In this document: piece after piece, positions 60,301-64,000 of the stretch
How the letters are laid out: every line of letters starts with the position of its first letter
Numbering within the stretch: position 1 is the first letter of the stretch
NCBI RefSeq assembly: GCF_030867145.1
Contig: NC_134414.1
Span: 70,252,814 to 70,316,813, forward strand
DNA: 64,000 nucleotides
Reading direction: 5' to 3'
From: Opisthocomus hoazin
Taxonomy: Eukaryota > Chordata > Aves > Opisthocomiformes > Opisthocomidae
Translations under genes and position numbers: made by a program
The notes under the pieces: generated by a model
What the model saw: only the letters and a program-made list of their open reading frames with translations
Database searches by the model: none
What the model was told of the DNA's origin: nothing

Positions 60301-63086
60301 TTATTAATCCTACACTCATGGCGAGGAGATACAAGTCATAAAATAACTTGAGTAGCATTTCATTTACGCTTCTGAACTGCCAGAATATTACTACATATCT
60401 TTTAAGAGAAAGCAACCAATGATTAAAATAATAAATTCCTTCCCTCTCTCATTATCTTCCCCTTAAGAGGGTCTTCCATTTCCAGTGACAAGATACACTA
60501 CAGCACACGGGACGTGAAATTCACTCAGCTTGTTGGCAGGGACACCAATACCACCTACGTGTCAGAAAGACAGATCAGAGACTTGCAGGATGAGACAGGA
60601 TATTAATTTTCAGTGATTAAGAAAAATAAGCTATTTCAGCTGATCATGGTTACTCATAGATCTCAGTACGATCAGGGGAAATCACCCGAACGTCAGTCCC
60701 ACGCTTTGCCAAGTGCAGCACTTTCTCAAGCACCTTCTCCGCACTTCCCATTCACGGGGCGACGGACAGGAATGGGGATCCTCGCAGAAGTAACAACACA
60801 GAGCAACCCAAAAGGAAAGAGACAGCTTGCACGTGACAAGATACTTGTTCTCAAATATTCAGAAGAGGCCAGGGATTGAAAGATGCACGACAGCAAAATC
60901 CGCCCTAGCCAGCAAAACCATGGTATCAAAGCGTTTCAAATGCGAGCTTTTACATCTTCTCTGAGGAGAACCTACTGGAGAGGTGACAATATACTGTCAG
61001 TCTCTCCAGCTTGCAGATAACCGAATCATTAACAAAACAAATCCAGTTTCATCACTTTTAATTCACTACTGAAGCATCTTTAAAGGGGTCCGGTTTTTGG
61101 AGCGCATGTGGGTACCACTATCTGGACAAGCTCCTGGACAAGGCAGGAGTTCTGGTGAAGACAGACCAGATACTCATCCTGCAATGAAACGAGGAAGATG
61201 CTCAGCACTGAGAAACGAAGGCATGCTTCTGCCTCCAGACCAGATAGTGCTCTTCCAGACCCCAGTGACAGGACTCTTCTCCCTAGACATCTCAAATGGC
61301 TTCTTCAACCGATGGGAAGACAAAGGTGCCTATAGAAGGAAGACGGGAAAACTCATCCCGTCCAGACAGATGTCCAAACCACAGATAGACTCATCTCTCA
61401 GAGGACCACTGAGGGCATGTAGCACGCACATCATAGACCAGATGCCCCACTTAAAGGTTTTCTCTAGATGAATCCCACCAGAGGAGGAGAACAAGCTTAG
61501 GCATGTTGATCCTCCCACTGTAATGCTTCAGGTACAGAGGTCCCAACAACAACATCAGGCTACTGAGGTAGTGACCATCCAAACAAAACACGCGGAGCAC
61601 AGCAGGCATTTCAAAAAGTCACAAAAAGCCACGAAAAGATTTCTTCATAAAAATCAAAGAATACATTAAACACAAGTTCTTTTAAAACATCACATCAGTT
61701 TCCACCCCTCAAACATAAAACCTCCATAACATTCTGACAATAAGGAAAAAAATTTAAAATCTATACATATAGATTTAAAATGGTTTTGTTTTGCTTTTTT
61801 AAGATGGCCTACTGCCTTAAAACACTGCCAGTAAATGGACTAAGAGAACAAACACGTATTCCTGTAAGAGCGCCGTGCTAACATTCTTTTGAATGTAGTG
61901 CCTTATATTTAATTGCAATAGTAACTGTTTACTTAAATAAAAATGACAGCTGTCAAATTCTCTGGCTCCAAGAAACTAGCTTCAAGCTCACAGCTGTAAC
62001 TTGATCCAACACGTTCATTCATGATCAGATTTTAATAAGAACTATACAATGCTTAAGAAAGAAAACCGACTTCAAAATGAAGAATGCGTTCTTAACATTT
62101 TAGGGTAAAAAAAAAAAAAACAAGAAAAGAAAAAATAGAATTGGAATAATCATTCACCAAGTTCAGCTGGTAAAAAAAGTCTGATTAAAATCCAACTGAG
62201 AACTACTTACAGCCATAAAATCTTTAATCAGGCCAACAACCCTGAGAACCCAGTGAAAGGTTTGGTTGTGTTGGGTTTTGTTATTCTATTGTTTTTATAT
62301 TAACCCAGCCACCAGGCCCCAGTCTTATCAAGACTTACCCACAAACTCAACGTCAGCTCTCCTGTAGGTGACGATCTTGGACGAGAACAATAAAAAAATG
62401 CTTTCTGAGGCACTGATGCTGCAGCTCGACGGTGCTCGGCACCTTTCAGGAGCCACCCTCAGCCTCGCATGTGGCAATGCTATACACACTACCTTTAACC
62501 ATCGATGGCACACAACGCTTCTCCAGAACGCAGCCAGGAGACTCCTGGCTGGAGAGTTTTGGGTTGCTTTTGGGTAACTCTAAGATAACTCTCCAACTGT
62601 GCTGACTGAGGATTCACACCGGCTGTTTGTTCGGTTTGTTGGTTCCCAGTTTGTTGGTCCCCACCAGCCTCCCCAGGGCCGAGGGCAGGAGGACCACAGC
62701 TGCACGTGTGGTAATGGAGCCCTCTCTGCCTCCCCCCGTCACACAATTCCGCACCCATTTTCCTCCGCGCAGCTCTCGACGCCCAGCCCCCCGGACTCCC
62801 AGCCCCATGACAGCCATGCTAGGGGACCAGAAATCTCAACATTTATTGTCTACTAATTAAAACAAACAAAATTCAACAAAGAAAACACCAAACCCAGGTT
62901 AATTTCCCTATGTAAGTAGCTGTAGAAAATACCAAAAGTTTGGGTCAAAGACCGCAGCAAACACCTACCTCATTGGCTCTTTTTATTATCTTGTCATCTA
63001 TGTCTGTGATTCCCATCACCATGATAACTTCAATTCCAAAAAACCTAGTCATTATCCTTCGAATTATGTCAAACCTAACATAGGAG
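28586..63086 (-). CDS. CARS2: CARS2, mitochondrial cysteinyl-tRNA synthetase, 13 coding exons (spliced span, 5' partial)
   Basis: CARS2 is the class I synthetase that attaches cysteine to mitochondrial tRNA-Cys. Thirteen exons on the - strand join in frame to 492 codons plus stop. In order they encode a Rossmann-fold start ([10 protein letters not shown]), [15 protein letters not shown], the zinc cysteine in GWHIECS, the zinc His/Glu in HHENEIAQ, the KMSKS signature, the [12 protein letters not shown] segment, the helical DALR-type region and a short C-terminal tail (STWEMVEGG). Human CARS2 is 564 residues, so the transit peptide, the first zinc cysteine and HIGH lie beyond 64000. The first exon here starts on the last base of a split codon, consistent with Cys of HIGHAC. 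Odd point: a roughly 15-residue A/G/Q/E-rich insertion in the penultimate exon relative to my recall of human. Confidence 0.97.
30264..30284. repeat. Poly(A) homopolymer, 21 A
   Basis: Twenty-one consecutive A, then GAAATAAATGG. No recognised retrocopy precedes it. Confidence 0.9.
31285..31806 (-). repeat. CR1 LINE, about 520 bp
   Basis: Starts TCATAGAATCATGGAATG and GGTTGGAAGGGACC (inverted 3' end) and extends into ORF2. On - it reads [18 protein letters not shown] followed by [20 protein letters not shown], typical CR1 reverse-transcriptase C-terminal sequence. The frame is broken at both ends. Confidence 0.95.
32188..32451 (-). CDS. CARS2: CARS2 penultimate coding exon, with low-complexity insertion
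   Basis: Eighty-eight codons in phase 0. It starts [20 protein letters not shown], passes through [17 protein letters not shown], then an A/G/Q/E-rich run ([19 protein letters not shown]), then [20 protein letters not shown] and ends FGIHIK. The acceptor is GATTTCTAG and the donor is AAG|GTAGAG. The flanks match human CARS2 well; the A/G/Q/E run is longer than the human spacer as I recall it. An open frame continues past the donor but is intronic. Confidence 0.95.
32695..32790 (+). repeat. Old LINE-like ORF2 C-terminal fragment
   Basis: CAACTGTGGAACTCATCACC... GATTAGACAAATTCATGGAA resembles the widespread degraded retroelement end with W-N-S-x-P-x-x then a KK-x-x-x-x-F-M-E pattern. Family assignment is from memory. 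Confidence 0.5.
33849..34121 (-). repeat. CR1 LINE 3' end, left arm of inverted pair
   Basis: Starts TCATAGAATCATAAAATCAT and GGTTGGAAAAGACTTCTAAG (inverted 3' end). It runs to the TAGTTACCTGGGAGAAG region of ORF2. Same subfamily as 34150-34704 in opposite orientation. Confidence 0.95.
34150..34704 (+). repeat. CR1 LINE, about 550 bp, right arm of inverted pair
   Basis: Sense on +. It starts in the ORF2 region (CTGGAGTACTGTGTTCAGTT), passes GAGAAGAGGAGGCTGAGGGG and the [15 protein letters not shown] segment, then the 3'UTR GTTGGACTTGATGATCTTAG, and ends CTATGAGTCTATGA. Internal stop codons make it non-coding. Confidence 0.95.
36837..36935 (-). CDS. CARS2: CARS2 coding exon ([19 protein letters not shown])
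   Basis: Thirty-three codons in phase 0, starting [18 protein letters not shown] and ending MSFGERQ. The acceptor is TTTAAACAG and the donor is CAG|GTACGA. The GxIISYxExFF pattern matches the CARS2 C-terminal region. Confidence 0.96.
36936..38907 (-). other. CARS2: CARS2 intron, 2.0 kb
   Basis: No repeat or coding feature recognised. Exons on either side are in phase. Confidence 0.85.
38908..39031 (-). CDS. CARS2: CARS2 coding exon ([11 protein letters not shown])
   Basis: One base plus 41 codons, with [20 protein letters not shown] and [12 protein letters not shown]. The acceptor is CTTCTTGAAG (AAG) and the donor is [18 protein letters not shown] is a strongly conserved block of the helical domain. 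Confidence 0.97.
39032..40854 (-). other. CARS2: CARS2 intron, 1.8 kb
   Basis: GC-rich in 39440-40440 with several spurious open frames. No repeat recognised. Confidence 0.85.
40855..40993 (-). CDS. CARS2: CARS2 coding exon, start of DALR-type helical region
   Basis: Contains [34 protein letters not shown] and ends DILWER. The acceptor is TTTTCTTAG and the donor is AAAG|GTAAGT. The split Arg codon joins the exon at 39031. AYIKGQL and VRE..LWER match vertebrate CARS2. Confidence 0.96.
40994..45496 (-). other. CARS2: CARS2 intron, 4.5 kb
   Basis: Contains one CR1 fragment (43672-43750). Open frames at 43266-43882 are GC-rich noise that run into it. Otherwise nothing recognised. Confidence 0.85.
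43672..43750 (-). repeat. CR1 LINE 3'-terminal fragment
   Basis: TCACAGAATCATAGAATCAT, then GGTTGGAAAAGACCTCTAAG and AAGTCCAACCGTCAACCCAG, is the inverted CR1 3' tail. About 80 bp, same subfamily as 33849-34704. Confidence 0.95.
45497..45563 (-). CDS. CARS2: CARS2 coding exon ([22 protein letters not shown])
   Basis: Twenty-two codons plus one base, following the KMSKS exon. It contains the [10 protein letters not shown] segment, close to FRFFCLRSSY of human CARS2. The acceptor is GGAGTTTAG and the donor is TCAG|GTAAGG. Confidence 0.96.
45564..48211 (-). other. CARS2: CARS2 intron, 2.6 kb
   Basis: AT-rich around 45700-46400 and GC-richer near 46900-47000. Contains a degraded CR1 tail at 47890-47945. 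No exon recognised. Confidence 0.85.
47890..47945 (-). repeat. Degraded CR1 3'-terminal fragment
   Basis: AATAGAATCACTCGGGCTGG, AAAGATCCTTCAGATT and CGAGTCCAACTGC resemble the inverted CR1 3' tail with many changes. Short and old. Confidence 0.75.
48212..48279 (-). CDS. CARS2: CARS2 coding exon with KMSKS motif
   Basis: Reads (G)[17 protein letters not shown] then YVTIK. KMSKS is the class I synthetase signature that stabilises the adenylation transition state. The acceptor is TTGTTATAG and the donor is AAG|GTAATC. Length is 68 nt with a 2-nt split codon at the start. Confidence 0.97.
48280..52984 (-). other. CARS2: CARS2 intron, 4.7 kb
   Basis: Contains one CR1 copy (51483-51834). The 125-codon frame at 50869-51246 shows no recognisable motif. 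Otherwise unique-looking. Confidence 0.85.
51483..51834 (+). repeat. CR1 LINE 3' end, upstream member of direct pair
   Basis: Starts CTGCGAGGGGACC...TATAAATATCTCAAGGGTGG, includes GTGACGGAGCACTGGAACAG and ends ATTCTATGATTCTGTGA. About 350 bp. Over most of its length it is nearly identical by eye to 53261-53600. Confidence 0.95.
52985..53118 (-). CDS. CARS2: CARS2 coding exon with zinc ligands HHENE
   Basis: Contains [18 protein letters not shown] followed by [20 protein letters not shown] and NYFLHSG. The His and Glu of HHENE complete the zinc site formed with WHIECS. The acceptor is TGGTTACAG and the donor is TCTG|GTAAGT. At 134 nt, its loss would shift the frame. It lies between two similar CR1 copies (51483-51834 and 53261-53600). 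Confidence 0.97.
53261..53600 (+). repeat. CR1 LINE 3' end, downstream member of direct pair
   Basis: Same subfamily, orientation and start region as 51483-51834, sharing runs such as AGTGGTGCCCAGCGACAGGA. Ends ATTCTGTGACTCTGTGA. It lies 143 bp from the CARS2 exon at 52985-53118. Confidence 0.95.
54240..54600. other. GC/CpG-rich stretch inside CARS2 intron
   Basis: By eye about 26 CpG in 360 bp, with a dense core near 54325-54400 (GCACCGCGCCTCGCCGCCGC). No exon or known promoter recognised. The overlapping open frames are compositional. Confidence 0.5.
55971..56100 (-). CDS. CARS2: CARS2 coding exon with zinc-ligand cysteine (GWHIECS)
   Basis: Contains [35 protein letters not shown]. The cysteine in WHIECS is one of the zinc ligands that select cysteine in this enzyme family. 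The acceptor is TCTTGGCAG. The donor is CAAG|GTCAGA, the weakest donor of the gene (C at +3). Phases fit both neighbours. Confidence 0.97.
57316..57356. repeat. Homopolymer tract C12 T29
   Basis: Twelve C followed directly by twenty-nine T; in the CARS2 transcript this is A29 G12. Its length is likely variable and error-prone in sequencing. Confidence 0.95.
57488..57750 (-). repeat. CR1 LINE internal ORF2 fragment
   Basis: CCTTCTCTTCTCCAGGCTGA, CGGCCTTTCCTC and CTTGACCTGCTGGCAACGCT are inverted CR1 ORF2/internal sequence (SLEKRRLR and YKRDVxVL regions on -). The 3' tail is absent. Confidence 0.85.
58582..58665 (-). CDS. CARS2: CARS2 coding exon ([10 protein letters not shown]...DEA)
   Basis: Contains [16 protein letters not shown] and ends IQDEA, with GC and G split codons at its edges. 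The acceptor is TCTATTAG and the donor is GCAG|GTAAGT. NVYFD and the K-S-x-G-x-x-Y-G spacing match CARS2 of other vertebrates. Confidence 0.96.
58666..59359 (-). other. CARS2: CARS2 intron, 0.7 kb
   Basis: No repeat or coding feature recognised. Confidence 0.9.
59360..59465 (-). CDS. CARS2: CARS2 coding exon (VLPPTVY...ATSR)
   Basis: Thirty-five codons plus one base, with [18 protein letters not shown] and [10 protein letters not shown]. The acceptor is TTGTTTAAG (an AAG acceptor) and the donor is CGAG|GTAAGG. The trailing G joins GC of the next exon to make Gly before NVYFDV. Confidence 0.96.
59466..60095 (-). other. CARS2: CARS2 intron, 0.6 kb
   Basis: No repeat or coding feature recognised. 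Confidence 0.9.
60096..60167 (-). CDS. CARS2: CARS2 coding exon (MNIS...AALK)
   Basis: Twenty-four codons in phase 0, starting [16 protein letters not shown] and ending QDMAALK. The acceptor is TTTTTTTCAG and the donor is AAG|GTACAG. It matches the vertebrate CARS2 region between the IKRANE and LPPTVY segments. Confidence 0.96.
60168..62968 (-). other. CARS2: CARS2 intron, 2.8 kb
   Basis: No CR1 tail or coding exon recognised. Phases of the flanking exons (both 0) fit direct joining. Confidence 0.85.
62969..63086 (-). CDS. CARS2: CARS2 coding exon (SYVRFD...KRANE)
   Basis: One base plus 39 codons, containing [17 protein letters not shown] and [17 protein letters not shown]. The acceptor is CTTCCAG and the donor is GAG|GTAGGT. 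It follows directly on the HIGH region, which lies in an upstream exon outside the window. The TDxDDKII motif is typical of cysteinyl-tRNA synthetases. Confidence 0.96.
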
Positions 63087-64000
63087 CTGGAAGAGAAAAA
63101 ACATGCAGTAGTTAAGAACAAACTAACCGCCAGCACTAACAGCCACAGGGACAACCTCAGTACCCCAGCGCCTGCAACAAAAAGGTCTTCAGTGCACAAC
63201 GCGCTTTTCCAAACCCAGCTAACACTTGCACAAAAGTCAAGCAAATTTCCCTTGAACTGGCCTACCCTCTTCTGGTATTAGTGACACATTACAGCAAATT
63301 TTCTGAGTGTTTTCCTTTGTTGCATCTCTTTATTCAAGGACTGACCTGCGTCGGAAGCTATGCGTGAGCCAGGAGGCTCCCTCAAAGCAAACAGGACGAA
63401 CAGACACACGGATCAGATATTCTCGAAATGCATCCCTCGGGGTTTGTATATTCTAACAGGTTTTCAAAAGCCACAGGGCAGAAGAACAGGGAGAAATAAA
63501 ACTGGGTTCAAATGAGCTTTGCTTGGGGTTGAGGAACAACTACAGCTACCAGCCACCAAGAAACTATTTCATTCACACACCACCGCAGATCTTTACTGAT
63601 AACAAAGACGAGCTGCTCTGCAAGTTATTTGGTTTCACTTGCACTCGAGAATAAATTTTCAAATTATTCAGGCTCTTCGCCACAGAACAGAGCATTTAAT
63701 GCTGATAGACTGACGTACCTACAAGCTGCACAGGGCTGCAGCAGCCGCTTCTGCGGCTCACAGACTCTCCACTTGTAATTCTCAAAACACACTTCGACTG
63801 AGTAAAACCCAATTATTAGGCGAGATATTAGCAGGTGACTAGGAGGGCCAGGCCTGCCTTGCAAGATGACGAGAATCCCCTGCCTGTGCTGGCTCTGGAG
63901 AAACACAGAGCCCGAAAGGAGACTCGCAGACCTACAGGTTCCAGTTCCACCCGCAGCTCCGCACCAACGGCAGCTCCCACGGCTCTCGGAGCAAAGAAGC
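63087..64000 (-). other. CARS2: CARS2 intron, continues beyond window
   Basis: No HIGH-motif exon or transit-peptide exon is visible, so the 5' exons of CARS2 lie further right. No repeat recognised. Confidence 0.8.

Overview
This window is vertebrate nuclear DNA, most likely from a bird. Vertebrate-type genes are split into short exons by GT-AG introns, and the interspersed repeats are almost entirely CR1 LINE 3' ends, several still carrying the terminal ATTCTATGATTCTRTGA-type repeats. I found no bacterial-type operon, CRISPR array, tRNA or rRNA gene. CR1 also occurs in turtles and crocodilians, so 'bird' is an inference from repeat density and protein similarity, not proof.

Two protein-coding genes are present, converging tail to tail. 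(1) NAXD (CARKD), ATP-dependent NAD(P)H-hydrate dehydratase, on the + strand: the last five coding exons (12643-12693, 12774-12878, 13245-13365, 22390-22510, 25002-25152) give the C-terminal 182 residues. The upstream exons are not in the first 12.6 kb and must lie left of the window. (2) CARS2, mitochondrial cysteinyl-tRNA synthetase, on the - strand: thirteen coding exons from 63086 down to the stop at 28586 give the C-terminal 492 residues, with every junction in phase. The N-terminal exons (transit peptide, first zinc cysteine, HIGH motif) lie right of the window. The NAXD-CARS2 tail-to-tail order matches the known amniote arrangement on human chromosome 13 (RAB20-NAXD-CARS2-ING1).

Layout: 1-12642 NAXD intron; 12643-25152 NAXD exons and introns; about 25153-25430 NAXD 3'UTR with a poly(A) signal at 25399; about 25430-28500 intergenic, including a compact CpG island near 25.92-26.28 kb; 28586-63086 CARS2; 63087-64000 CARS2 intron. 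Both genes serve housekeeping roles linked to mitochondria: NAXD repairs damaged hydrated NAD(P)H and CARS2 charges mitochondrial tRNA-Cys.

I did not find a new multi-gene system. The best leads are the CpG island between two convergent 3' ends, a near-identical direct CR1 pair flanking the CARS2 exon that carries two zinc ligands, an inverted CR1 pair able to fold back inside a CARS2 intron, a low-complexity insertion in the CARS2 C-terminal region, and a perfect 14-bp hairpin in a NAXD intron.
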